From assembly GCF_016756615.1 (NCBI RefSeq), contig NZ_AP023262.1, positions 6,325,501-6,389,500 of the forward strand: 64,000 nt of DNA, written 5' to 3'. The stretch comes from Mesorhizobium sp. L-8-3. GTDB taxonomy: Bacteria; Pseudomonadota; Alphaproteobacteria; Rhizobiales; Rhizobiaceae. This document shows, one piece after another, positions 25,138 to 33,221 of this stretch. Position 1 is the stretch's first letter. Every line of letters begins with the position of its first letter. Position numbers and translations under genes: made by a program. The notes under the pieces were generated by a model. It was not told the DNA's origin, did not search any database, and worked only from the letters and a program-made list of their open reading frames with translations.

Positions 25138-25500
25138 ATGAGGACCGACAGCGAAGTTACCCGCGCGATCATGGACCGCTTCAATGGCGCGTTCGAGGAG
25201 CACCGGCCCGAAGACCTCGACGATCTGATTGGTGAGGGTTGCGTTCTCGAGAATACGACGCCCGCTCCGGATGGCGCGCGCTACGAAGGGCGTGAGGCTT
25301 GCCTCAATTTTTGGAAGGGAATCGCGTCCTCTGCGAACCTTGTATTCGAAGCCGAGGAGATTTGGGCCAGCCAGGACCGCGGGATCATCCGATGGCAACT
25401 CCGATGGAGCAAAAGCAAGGCGGATCGGGTGCGAGGGATAAACATAATGCGCGTTCGGGACGGAAAGATCGTCGAAGGTCTGGGATACGTGAAGGGATAG
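25138..25500 (+). CDS. NTF2-like (SnoaL-type) protein, second tandem paralogue
   Basis: 120 residues, clearly related to the protein at 24567: 'IMDRFNGAFEEHRPEDLDDL', 'TTPAPDGARYEGREACLNFW' and 'INIMRVRDGKIVEGLGYVKG' match the same positions. The pair appears to be a tandem duplication that has diverged, with a dispersed repeat inserted between. GAGGTGAGAG lies before the ATG. Function unknown; a role shared with its neighbour is likely. Confidence 0.82.
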   Translation: MRTDSEVTRAIMDRFNGAFEEHRPEDLDDLIGEGCVLENTTPAPDGARYEGREACLNFWKGIASSANLVFEAEEIWASQDRGIIRWQLRWSKSKADRVRGINIMRVRDGKIVEGLGYVKG

Positions 25501-25558
25501 GGACATGCCCCTCCTCACGTCTCGCGAGCACCCTGCGGAACCCATCAGGCTCGAGCCT

Positions 25559-26800
25559 CTAGCGTCGCCGGCGCGGCTTCTCCAATAGAGCCACGGCCTC
25601 CACATGCGCCGACCACAGGAACTGGTCGATCGGCGTCACGCATTTCAAGGAATAGCCACCGTCGATGAGGATACGCAGGTCGCGGGCCAGCGTGACCGGA
25701 TTGCAGGAAACGGCGGCGACCAGCGGCACGTCCGAGCGGGCGATCTGCTTCGACTGGTCCTCGGCTCCGGCCCGGGGCGGATCGAAGACCACGGCGTCGA
25801 AAGCGTTCAGCTCCTTGAAGGTCATCGGCCGGCGGTAAAGGTCGCGCCGTTCCGCCGTGATGCGCTTCAAGCCACGAGCAAAGCGGAAACCGCGGTCGAG
25901 AGCGGCGAGCGGCGCGGCATCGGCTTCCACCGCATGGATTTCGGCCTTCGTCGCAAGGCGCAGGGCAAAGGCACCGGCACCGGCGAACAGGTCGGCGATC
26001 CGCTTCGCCTTGCCGAGATGCGCCGCAACCAGCCCCGCCATCGCCTCTTCGGCCGAGGCGACGGCCTGCAGGAAACCACCCGGCGGCGGCGTCACCGCGG
26101 CGTCGCCGAACATGACGACCGGCTTGCGCGGCTCGACCACGATCTCGCCATCGACCGAGAGCCTGGCAATGCCTTCGCGAATCACGAAATCGCTCGCCTT
26201 GCGCCGTGCCGTCTCCGACAGCTTGCCGGAACCGTCGGCCGCGACATCGAGGCCCGAAGCCGTCAGGGTGACAGCCAGATGGAACGGCTGCGGCGTCATG
26301 CAGATGAGGCCAGCGAGGCTCCGCATCCTCGGTAACGCGGCAACGATCTCGGGTGCGGCGATCGGGCATTCCGTTATGTCGATGATCGTATGCGACAGCG
26401 CCCTGTTGTAGCCGAGGATCATGCCCGCCTCGGTGCGCCGCGCCGAGAACACGACGCGGCGGCGCGAGGCCGGCGCGCAGGCGACGGTCGCGGCAACCGG
26501 AACGTCGATCCCTTTGCCCTTGAGGGCATGCACGACCTTCTCGCGCTTCCAGGCGCGATAGGATTCGCCCTCGAAATGCTGCAGGTCACACCCGCCGCAT
26601 TCAGTAAAATGGCTGCAAACCGGTTCGGCCCTGAGCGGCGAGGCTTCGAGCACCGCCATCAATGTGGCGCGGTCCTTTTCGCGTGCCGCGGTGACGGTCT
26701 CTCCCGGCAAGGTGAACGGGATGAACACCTGTCCCGTACCGGTTTCCGCTATGCCGTCGCCCTTGGCGCCGAGCCTGTCTATGACGAAGCGTGCAGTCAT
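25559..26800 (-). CDS. 23S rRNA (uracil-5)-methyltransferase-like protein (RlmD/TrmA family)
   Basis: A 413-residue class I SAM-dependent RNA methyltransferase. An N-terminal TRAM-like segment is followed by an iron-sulfur cysteine set (CSHFTECGGCDLQH plus one more Cys). The SAM-binding DLFAGAGAFALRLA, FDPPRAG and the catalytic SCNPVTLARDL (nucleophilic Cys) are all present. It methylates a uridine in rRNA or tRNA; the exact site is uncertain. Start at MTARFVIDRLGAKGDG; the frame upstream overlaps tlyA. The ATG overlaps the tlyA stop by 4 bases. Confidence 0.93.
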   Translation of the reverse strand: MTARFVIDRLGAKGDGIAETGTGQVFIPFTLPGETVTAAREKDRATLMAVLEASPLRAEPVCSHFTECGGCDLQHFEGESYRAWKREKVVHALKGKGIDVPVAATVACAPASRRRVVFSARRTEAGMILGYNRALSHTIIDITECPIAAPEIVAALPRMRSLAGLICMTPQPFHLAVTLTASGLDVAADGSGKLSETARRKASDFVIREGIARLSVDGEIVVEPRKPVVMFGDAAVTPPPGGFLQAVASAEEAMAGLVAAHLGKAKRIADLFAGAGAFALRLATKAEIHAVEADAAPLAALDRGFRFARGLKRITAERRDLYRRPMTFKELNAFDAVVFDPPRAGAEDQSKQIARSDVPLVAAVSCNPVTLARDLRILIDGGYSLKCVTPIDQFLWSAHVEAVALLEKPRRRR

Positions 26801-27558
26801 CGATCCTTGGCTCCGGCCAGCAGGAACTCGCGGTTGCCGTCGCCGCCTTCTATCGGCGACGGACACAGGCCGAGCGCTCGCCAGCCGGGAACGCCGTCGA
26901 GCCACGCGCGTAGACGTTGCGCGATCACGGGTCCCTCCCCCGGATCACGCAGCAATCCGCCTTTGCCGATCGCATCCTTGCCGGCCTCGAATTGCGGCTT
27001 CACCAGGAAGACGCCGAACGCCTCCGTCGCCGCGAGGTGGAGCGCCGGCGGCAGCGCAAGGGTGAGCGAGATGAAGCTGACGTCGCAGACGATGATTTCG
27101 GGCTCCACGCCACCGAGATGCGAGGCCTCCAGGTCACGGGCATTGAGCCCTTCGACGCAGGAGACACGCGGATCGGACCGCAGACGCGGCTCCATTTGTC
27201 CGTGGCCGACATCGATCGACACGACATGGCGGGCGCCGCGCTCCAGAAGCACTTGGGTGAAACCGCCGGTCGAGGCTCCCACATCCAGGGCGGCGCGCCC
27301 CGAAGGGTCGATGCCGAAATGATCGAGCCCGGCCACCAGCTTCAGGGCGGCGCGCGAGACGAAACGCTGCGCCGGATCGTCGACGTGGATGGCGGCATCC
27401 TCTGCAGTGCCAGCGCCGGGCTTGGTGACGACGACGCCGGCCACGCGGACCGTACCGCGCTCGACGGCATCGCGCGCCCGCGAACGGGTAGCGAATAGGC
27501 CGCGACGCACGAGCAGTTCGTCGAGGCGTATCCGGCTTGTCTGCTGGTCGAGCTTCAT
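26797..27558 (-). CDS. tlyA: TlyA family rRNA (cytidine-2'-O)-methyltransferase
   Basis: 253 residues: N-terminal S4 RNA-binding domain (RLDELLVRRGLFATRSRARD) and an FtsJ-like methyltransferase with 'DVGASTGGFTQVLLERGA' (SAM site), the catalytic K-D-K-E pattern and 'VFLVKPQFEAGKDAIGKGG'. TlyA 2'-O-methylates cytidines in 16S/23S rRNA in mycobacteria; the hemolysin name is historical. It is coupled to the rlmD-like gene. In related genomes it usually follows dxs directly; here about 3.6 kb separates them. Confidence 0.94.
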   Translation of the reverse strand: MKLDQQTSRIRLDELLVRRGLFATRSRARDAVERGTVRVAGVVVTKPGAGTAEDAAIHVDDPAQRFVSRAALKLVAGLDHFGIDPSGRAALDVGASTGGFTQVLLERGARHVVSIDVGHGQMEPRLRSDPRVSCVEGLNARDLEASHLGGVEPEIIVCDVSFISLTLALPPALHLAATEAFGVFLVKPQFEAGKDAIGKGGLLRDPGEGPVIAQRLRAWLDGVPGWRALGLCPSPIEGGDGNREFLLAGAKDR

Positions 27559-27642
27559 CGGCCTTCCTTGGCGAAAGCCGGCGGCGAAGGCAAGCGGCAC
27601 GTTGCGACCGGGTCGTGACGCGGCCGACCGGAGCGGCGATCG

Positions 27643-27942
27643 TCAGAAGGCGACGAAGCGCGACGCCCTGTGCTCGATCGCGAGCATCAGCTCCCATCCA
27701 TGACGATGGGTCGTCGACCCCGTCGGAGCGGCCGGATAGAGCTCCGCAGGCTCGCTGAAGACCGTGGGAGGCAGCACGAGGGCGGGCTTCACATCGTGAG
27801 CGAAACCACCACGCAGCGTTCCGATCTTGTCGGCGACGATCCTCAGCACGGCTTGTTCAAGCTTGCAGTCATATTGGATATCGGCGACGGCCGGCGGGGC
27901 GAGCACGACCAGCATCGCGACGCCGATCGTCGGCATCTTCAT
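27643..27942 (-). CDS. Small secreted protein of unknown function
   Basis: 99 residues with a clear signal peptide (MKMPTIGVAMLVVLAPPAVA|DI). The mature part is short, has one Cys (DIQYDCKLEQ) and no family signature I can name. It could be a real exported protein or a drifted fragment at the edge of the accessory block between tlyA and dxs. It lies upstream of tlyA in the same direction. Confidence 0.45.
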   Translation of the reverse strand: MKMPTIGVAMLVVLAPPAVADIQYDCKLEQAVLRIVADKIGTLRGGFAHDVKPALVLPPTVFSEPAELYPAAPTGSTTHRHGWELMLAIEHRASRFVAF

Positions 27943-28193
27943 CGTAGGCCACTGTCCAGACGCGGTTCTACCTGGGGCGCGCTAAGAAACGGTCAAGGGA
28001 CAAGGTTACGGAAACGCCAAATGCCAGCGTAGACAGATGGTTAGAGTAAGTTGCCTGATGGGCACGTCAGGCACGTGCGACCTGGACGACGCCGTCTGCC
28101 GTCGAACTGGCGCGTTGACAGCGGCGATCGAAGGCAACCGAACAGTTCTCATCGCTATGCAACCGCCTGCCAATCTTGCCAACTACCGTCGTC

Positions 28194-28802
28194 TTACTTT
28201 CGAATCCCGAGATAGCCGTAAACCGCCCGTCTGACGCGCGGCTCAAGGGACGACATGTCCGTCTCGCCGAACAATCCCGCCGCGTCGACCATGCCGCGCG
28301 TGAGAGCGGCCAGGTCCCTGGCGGCGGTTTCTGGCTTGGCGATCCCGTGAAGCGACAGTATCTCGGCCACCGCCGCGACGATCATCCGCTTCAGCGCCTC
28401 GGTCTCCGTGTCAATCGGCAGCATCGCTTCAGCATATTCCAGACTGCCGGCAAGCCGCGGCCTTTCGAGTTGGTGGGATACGGCTGCGCGGATGAAGCCG
28501 TTGAGGACCGACGGCAGATCGCGCCCTCTCGCCTGCGCCTTCTCCCGCTCGATCATCGTCATAAGTTCCGCGCGCTTGCGGCGGATCAGTTCCGCGAGCA
28601 ACGCCTCCTTGGCGGGGAAATATTGGTAGAGGCTGCCGACACTCACTCCTGCCTTTTCCGCCACTGCATTGGTGTTAAACGCCGCTAGGCCGCCGGCCTC
28701 CAAAACGCGAGCAGCGGCCTCGACAATGGCCTCGACAGTAGCAGCTGAACGGGCCTGACGCGGGCGTTTGCGGGCATCGATGGGGGATTGCGTGGCGACC
28801 AT
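28194..28802 (-). CDS. TetR family transcriptional regulator
   Basis: 202 residues. HTH at about residues 25-60 (VEAIVEAAARVLEAGGLAAF, then NAVAEKAGVSVGSLYQYFPA), typical TetR. The start MVATQSPIDARKRPRQARS is chosen because earlier codons would run over the palindromic operator. The C-terminal domain is of the longer TetR type with no assigned ligand. It is divergent from the darcynin-like/SDR pair and likely represses it through the operator at 28817-28840. Confidence 0.9.
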   Translation of the reverse strand: MVATQSPIDARKRPRQARSAATVEAIVEAAARVLEAGGLAAFNTNAVAEKAGVSVGSLYQYFPAKEALLAELIRRKRAELMTMIEREKAQARGRDLPSVLNGFIRAAVSHQLERPRLAGSLEYAEAMLPIDTETEALKRMIVAAVAEILSLHGIAKPETAARDLAALTRGMVDAAGLFGETDMSSLEPRVRRAVYGYLGIRK

Positions 28803-28816
28803 GGAATGCGAGTAAG

Positions 28817-28840
28817 GAATACGAGCAATTACTCGTATTC
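28817..28840. promoter_or_regulatory. Perfect palindromic operator of the adjacent TetR gene
   Basis: Inverted repeat GAATACGAG (28817-28825) and CTCGTATTC (28832-28840), both arms perfect, with a 6-base spacer CAATTA. It is 14 bases upstream of the TetR start codon and about 38 bases before the darcynin-like gene, the expected place for an autoregulatory TetR operator. Confidence 0.75.
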
Positions 28841-28877
28841 TAGCCCGCATCGCCAACGCAGACAACAGGAACCTCTC

Positions 28878-29215
28878 GTGACCACACCCAAACCGCGGTT
28901 CACCATCTTTGTGCTTTTACGGACTTTGCCTTCCTGGCTGTCCCTCCCCCGCTCGCGCCGCAACGAAATCGCGAATTCGGCCTTCGCCGACACATTGAAG
29001 GACGAAAGCGTTACCATTCGCCATTTCGACGCCGAAGCCTTCACGGCTTTTGCACGGATATCGCTATGTTCGAAGCCGACGACCTGATCTCCTTCCACTT
29101 CGTCATGGAGCGGTTGCGCGACTCCGCCTTCTTCGCCGAGCCTTATTTTGAACTGGTCCAGATCATACCGGCCGTGGAAGACGGCTTCCGCTATTTCGAG
29201 AATACGGCGGCGTGA
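28878..29215 (+). pseudogene. Darcynin-like protein gene, frameshifted
   Basis: From GTG at 28878 the frame reads TTPKPRFTIFVLLRTLPSWL and on to FDAEAFTAF, then breaks near 29050; the next frame continues FEADDLISFHFVMERLRDSA, FAEPYFELVQIIPAVEDGFRY and ends at 29215. The joined product of ~110 residues matches the darcynin family (unknown function). Loss of one T in a TTTT run near 29050 explains the break; restoring it gives FTAFCTDIAMFEADD. This is either a recent pseudogene or a sequencing error. It lies 9 bases before the SDR gene, under the TetR operator. Confidence 0.65.
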
Positions 29216-29224
29216 GGCGGGATA

Positions 29225-29974
29225 ATGCGTATTGAGGGAAAGACGGCGCTGGTGACGGGCGGCAGCGCCGGAATTGGGCAGGAGATCGCGCTGCAACTCG
29301 CCGCCAGGGGCGCCAAGGTCATCATCGTGGCGCGCGACCGGCAGCGCGCCGAGGCGACGATCGGCTGTAGTCCGGAACGAATCGCGCTCCTCCAGGCCGA
29401 TCTGTCCCGCGGCCAAGATCAGGACAGGGTCGTGGCCGAAGTCACGCAGTGCTGCCCCGATCTTGCCATCCTCGTCAACAATGCCGGTGTACAGATCAAC
29501 CTGCCGGCGACCGGGATCGGGGACGGCGGTAGAATGGCGGACTTCCGAGACGAGATCGACCTGAACCTCACTGCGCCGGTTGCATTGAGCTTCGGCCTGA
29601 TGCCGGTTCTGGCGCGGCAGAAAGAAGCGGCTATCGTCAACATCTCCTCGGGGCTTGCATTGGCGCCGAAGCGGACGGCCCCTGTCTATTGCGCGAGCAA
29701 GGCCGGACTCGGCGCCTTCAGCCGGGCCCTGCGCTATCGCTGCGAGGATTCCGCTCCCGCGATCCGGGTCATCGATGTGGCCATGGATTTTGTCGATACG
29801 CACATGACACAAGGCCGGAGCGGCGCCAAGATGACCGCGCATGACGCGGCCCGCGCGGTCGTGCACGGCATCGAGAGACGGAATCGCGAAGTCTGGGTCG
29901 GCAAGACCCGGCTGCTTCGTATCCTTCACCGCCTGTCGCCAGCCTTCGCATACCGGCTGCTGCGGAACGGATAG
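29225..29974 (+). CDS. Short-chain dehydrogenase/reductase
   Basis: 249 residues, classical SDR. NAD(P) motif TGGSAGIGQEI (TGxxxGxG), NNAG at ~88, catalytic Ser in NISSG and YCASK (Tyr-xxx-Lys). 'VVHGIERRNREVWVGKTRLL' near the C-terminus is typical of the DltE-like group. An alcohol/ketone substrate is expected but cannot be named. It follows the darcynin-like gene by 9 bases and probably shares its TetR control. Confidence 0.9.
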   Translation: MRIEGKTALVTGGSAGIGQEIALQLAARGAKVIIVARDRQRAEATIGCSPERIALLQADLSRGQDQDRVVAEVTQCCPDLAILVNNAGVQINLPATGIGDGGRMADFRDEIDLNLTAPVALSFGLMPVLARQKEAAIVNISSGLALAPKRTAPVYCASKAGLGAFSRALRYRCEDSAPAIRVIDVAMDFVDTHMTQGRSGAKMTAHDAARAVVHGIERRNREVWVGKTRLLRILHRLSPAFAYRLLRNG

Positions 29975-30205
29975 GTTGATGCCGCCCATCGTCCCCATTG
30001 CGGGTCTGCGCCCATCGTCCGCACCGCAATCGCGCAGCGTGAGTTGGCCGACGCGGCTACCAGCAAGACGACGGCTGCGCGACGCGGCGGGGCCGGCAGG
30101 GTCCGATTCAGCGACGCCGCCGAAGACATGATAGCCCACGCCCGCAGGCCGAGAACCTCCGTGCAAAACGCAGCTAATTTGAGAACCCGGCAATCAGGAT
30201 TCTCA

Positions 30206-30600
30206 TAAGTAAGTATCCCCCCGCAAAAGCCGGGGCTTTAGGATTTGGGCCGCTCAAAGCGGCCTGTTGGGTCGCTGACGCGGCCCCTCATGGGGTTGGC
30301 CACCCAAGGTGGCCGTTCAGCGCCAAAGGTGCAATTGCTCCAGCCTTTGATCCTCGCGCTCCTGATTCTTGATATACTCCCGGATCACGGCCTCGTCGCG
30401 ACCGACGGTCGAGACGAAGTAGCCGCGCGCCCAAAAGTGCTGCCCCTCATAGTTGCGGCGGCGTTCTCCGTAAACACGAGCCAGATGGATCGCACTCTTG
30501 CCGTCTCGAGGAGTGCCTCTCCATCATCCGCTGGACGCCGGACACCTTGGCGCGGCGCCTCAACTGTGACCGCTCCGCGGATCATCGATATGTCTTGTCC
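30206..30600 (-). mobile_element. IS200/IS605-type (or RAYT-like) element remnant
   Basis: On the minus strand the C-terminal end of a TnpA-type Y1 transposase is readable from about 30500 down to the stop at 30317: GKSAIHLARVYGERRRNYEG, QHFWARGYFVSTVGRDEAVI, REYIKNQERED, ending LEQLHLWR. Upstream of GKSAIH the frame is broken and the HUH N-terminal half is missing, so it is inactive. Past the stop follow three hairpins (30248-30314) and a fourth near 30217-30234 (CCCC...GGGG), the kind of structure found at IS605-family ends. It lies in the accessory block between dxs and tlyA. Confidence 0.75.
30248..30314. repeat. REP-like hairpin cluster beside the transposase remnant
   Basis: Three consecutive hairpins: GGCCGCT-CAA-AGCGGCC (30248-30264), a CCCC/GGGG stem (30284-30295), and GGCCACC-CAA-GGTGGCC (30298-30314). 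The first and third have the same GGCC ends and CAA loop but different, compensating inner base pairs. Confidence 0.7.
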
Positions 30601-30618
30601 CCTTCCGCTTGGTCTGCC

Positions 30619-30966
30619 TCATCGCTCGGGAATGATTTCCAGATTTTGGGGAAGAGGCAGACTTGAGCATCGCATGTGCATGTCGCGGGCGAACAGCTTT
30701 CGTTGCTTTTCCTGATGCTCTCTGCCCGCCGCCGCGATCGCAAGTCCGTAGGGGCCCATCAAGAGAGCGGTCCCCATGTTCAACGGCTTGGCTTTTCCGG
30801 CCCCATAGGTCAACGCCTCCGCGCGGATCTGTTCGCACTGCGGCGACTGCCACTTCGGGTCTTGTGTCGAGAGCGTGGCTGCATACTCGGCGGGCGCCGC
30901 CGTGCACCCGGCGACCGCGGCCACCAGCAGCAAAGTTGCCACAGTCCATACTCGCCCCATCGCCAT
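30619..30966 (-). CDS. Small lipoprotein of unknown function
   Basis: About 115 residues. A hydrophobic leader ends in the lipobox VAAVAGC, so the mature protein should start at Cys and be membrane-anchored in the periplasm. A second hydrophobic segment is seen in NMGTALLMGPYGLAIAAAG, followed by 'REHQEKQRKLFARDMHMRC'. No family can be named. Start uncertain: ATG at 30966 chosen; 30984 or 30960 are alternatives. It lies between the IS remnant and dxs. Confidence 0.6.
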   Translation of the reverse strand: MAMGRVWTVATLLLVAAVAGCTAAPAEYAATLSTQDPKWQSPQCEQIRAEALTYGAGKAKPLNMGTALLMGPYGLAIAAAGREHQEKQRKLFARDMHMRCSSLPLPQNLEIIPER

Positions 30967-31212
30967 GGATCGTTCAGTCTCCATCCGGCCAGCCGTTGAT
31001 TTGCGCCACCCCACCTGCTGACGCAGGGGTCGTACAGCAATCCTCACGAGATGAACAGACCAACGGATCGACGGTCGTCGGCTGACCAAAATCCAGGAAC
31101 TACGGTCCATTCCCGGTTACCCGGCCGGCAAGCAAGACAGTTCCAGGCGGATAGCGCCGACAGGTCACACGACGGATAACGTCACTGGCACTGCAGCGGA
31201 AACCCGGCGAAA

Positions 31213-33126
31213 TCAGGCGCGCGCGACCTGAACCATGCCACCAAGGGCGGCAAAGACGGTGCGCACGATGCCTGCTGCATCGAGGCCCGCATCCGCATAC
31301 ATTTTCTCGGGCTTGCCATGGTCAGTGAACTCATCGGGCAAGACCAGCGGCCTGACCTTCAGCCCTTGGTCGAGCAGGCCCTCGACCGCCAGGAACTGCA
31401 GGACGTGGCTCGCGAAACCGCCGACCGAGCCCTCTTCGACAGTGACCAGCACCTCATGCGACCGGGCCAGTCTGCGGACGAGATCCTGATCGAGCGGCTT
31501 GGCGAAACGCGCATCGGCGACCGTCGTCGACAGGCCGGCCGCATCCAGTTCCTCGGCCGCAGCGACACAATCCTGAAGCCGCGTTCCGAAAGAGAGCAGC
31601 GCGATCTTGGTGCCTTCCTTGACGATACGGCCCTTGCCGATCTCCAGGAGGGAACCCCGCTCCGGCATTTCGACGCCGACGCCGTTGCCGCGCGGATAAC
31701 GGAAGGCGATCGGGCCCTCGTCAAACGCGGCTGCCGTGCGCACCATGTGGCGCAGTTCGGCCTCGTCGGCGGCCGCCATCACGACGAAACCCGGGAGCGA
31801 CGCCAGATAGGTCGTGTCAAAGGCGCCGCAATGGGTCGGGCCGTCCGCTCCGACGAAGCCGGCCCGATCGATCGGGAAACGCACCGGCAACTTCTGGATC
31901 GCCACGTCGTGAACGACCTGGTCATAAGCGCGCTGCAGAAACGTCGAATAGATCGCGGCAAAGGGTTTCAACCCCTCGGTTGCCAGACCGGCGGCGAAGG
32001 TGACCGCATGCTGCTCGGCGATGCCCACATCGAATGTGCGGGAGGGGAAGGCTTCGCCGAACAGGTCCAGGCCGGTGCCGGAGGGCATCGCCGCCGTGAT
32101 CGCAACGATTCGATCGTCTTCCCGCGCCTCCTGGATCAGGCTCTCGGCAAAGACCTTGGTATAGGCCGGGGCGTTTGCAGGCGCCTTGGCCTGTGCGCCT
32201 GTGATGATGTCGAACTTGTTGACGCCGTGATATTTGTCGCTGGCCTCCTCGGCCGGCGCGTAACCCTTGCCCTTCTGCGTCACGACGTGGATCAGGATAG
32301 GCCCTTCGCCATTGTCGCGGACGTTCTTCAGCACCGGGATGAGATGCTCGAGATTGTGTCCGTCGATCGGCCCGATGTGATAGAAGCCGAGTTCCTCGAA
32401 CAGCGTGCCGCCGGTGACATAGCCGCGCGCATGCTCGACCGCGCGGGTGATCGCCCTGTTGGCGCGCTTGCCGAGATAGGAGGTCAGCTTCTTGCCGACG
32501 TCGCGCAGGCCGAGATAGGCCTTCCCCGAGGCGAGGCGGGCGAGATAGGCGCTCATTGCGCCGGTTGGCGGGGCGATCGACATGTCGTTGTCGTTGAGGA
32601 TGACGATCAGCCGCGCGTCGAGCGCGCCGGCGTTGTTCATCGCCTCATAGGCCATGCCCGCCGACATGGCGCCGTCGCCGATGACGGCGATAACGTTGTT
32701 CCGGCCCCCGACCAGGTCGCGCGCCACGGCCATGCCGAGCCCGGCAGAGATCGAGGTCGACGAATGCGCGGCTCCGAACGGATCGTATTCGCTCTCGCCG
32801 CGCTTGGTGAAGCCCGACAGGCCGCCTTCCTGGCGCAGGGTGCGGATGCGATCACGGCGGCTGGTGAGGATCTTATGCGGATAGGCCTGGTGGCCGACGT
32901 CCCAGATCAGCCTGTCTTCGGGCGTATTGAAGACGTAATGCAGCGCAACGGTCAGTTCGACCACGCCCAGGCCGGCGCCAAGGTGCCCGCCGGTCCGGGA
33001 GACGGCATCGATCAGTTCGGCGCGCAGTTCGGCAGCGACCTGCGGCAGGTCGCTTTCCGGCAACCGGCGAAGGTCCGCGGGGGTGCGGACTTTGTCCAGA
33101 AGCGGCGTCACGGGGATTGAAGTCAC
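31213..33126 (-). CDS. dxs: 1-deoxy-D-xylulose-5-phosphate synthase
   Basis: Condenses pyruvate and glyceraldehyde 3-phosphate, the first MEP-pathway step, using thiamine diphosphate. The 637-residue protein has the TPP motif 'GDGAMSAGMAYEAMNNAG' ending in ...NDND, 'HTGGHLGAGLGVVELTVAL'-like N-terminal sequence (GGHLGAGLGVVELTVALH), and the transketolase segment PIDRAGFVGADGPTHCGAFD. GTG start. Downstream product enters the pathway completed by ispH (11931). Confidence 0.97.
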   Translation of the reverse strand: MTSIPVTPLLDKVRTPADLRRLPESDLPQVAAELRAELIDAVSRTGGHLGAGLGVVELTVALHYVFNTPEDRLIWDVGHQAYPHKILTSRRDRIRTLRQEGGLSGFTKRGESEYDPFGAAHSSTSISAGLGMAVARDLVGGRNNVIAVIGDGAMSAGMAYEAMNNAGALDARLIVILNDNDMSIAPPTGAMSAYLARLASGKAYLGLRDVGKKLTSYLGKRANRAITRAVEHARGYVTGGTLFEELGFYHIGPIDGHNLEHLIPVLKNVRDNGEGPILIHVVTQKGKGYAPAEEASDKYHGVNKFDIITGAQAKAPANAPAYTKVFAESLIQEAREDDRIVAITAAMPSGTGLDLFGEAFPSRTFDVGIAEQHAVTFAAGLATEGLKPFAAIYSTFLQRAYDQVVHDVAIQKLPVRFPIDRAGFVGADGPTHCGAFDTTYLASLPGFVVMAAADEAELRHMVRTAAAFDEGPIAFRYPRGNGVGVEMPERGSLLEIGKGRIVKEGTKIALLSFGTRLQDCVAAAEELDAAGLSTTVADARFAKPLDQDLVRRLARSHEVLVTVEEGSVGGFASHVLQFLAVEGLLDQGLKVRPLVLPDEFTDHGKPEKMYADAGLDAAGIVRTVFAALGGMVQVARA

Positions 33127-33221
33127 TTGTAACGGAACCTGTCTGCTCGAAAGATCATACGGGAGATGTCAGGGAGATAAGGCTTGGCCCTGGTAAAGTA
33201 AATGCGCGGCAATGACGCGCA

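Noticed and set aside
25054..25605. Minus-strand frame opposite the second NTF2-like gene
   Set aside because: Overlaps a well-supported gene and has no signature.
27943..28193. Possible gene between the small secreted protein and the TetR gene
   Set aside because: Only short frames without ribosome sites; one 6-base inverted repeat GCCTGA/TCAGGC of no clear meaning.
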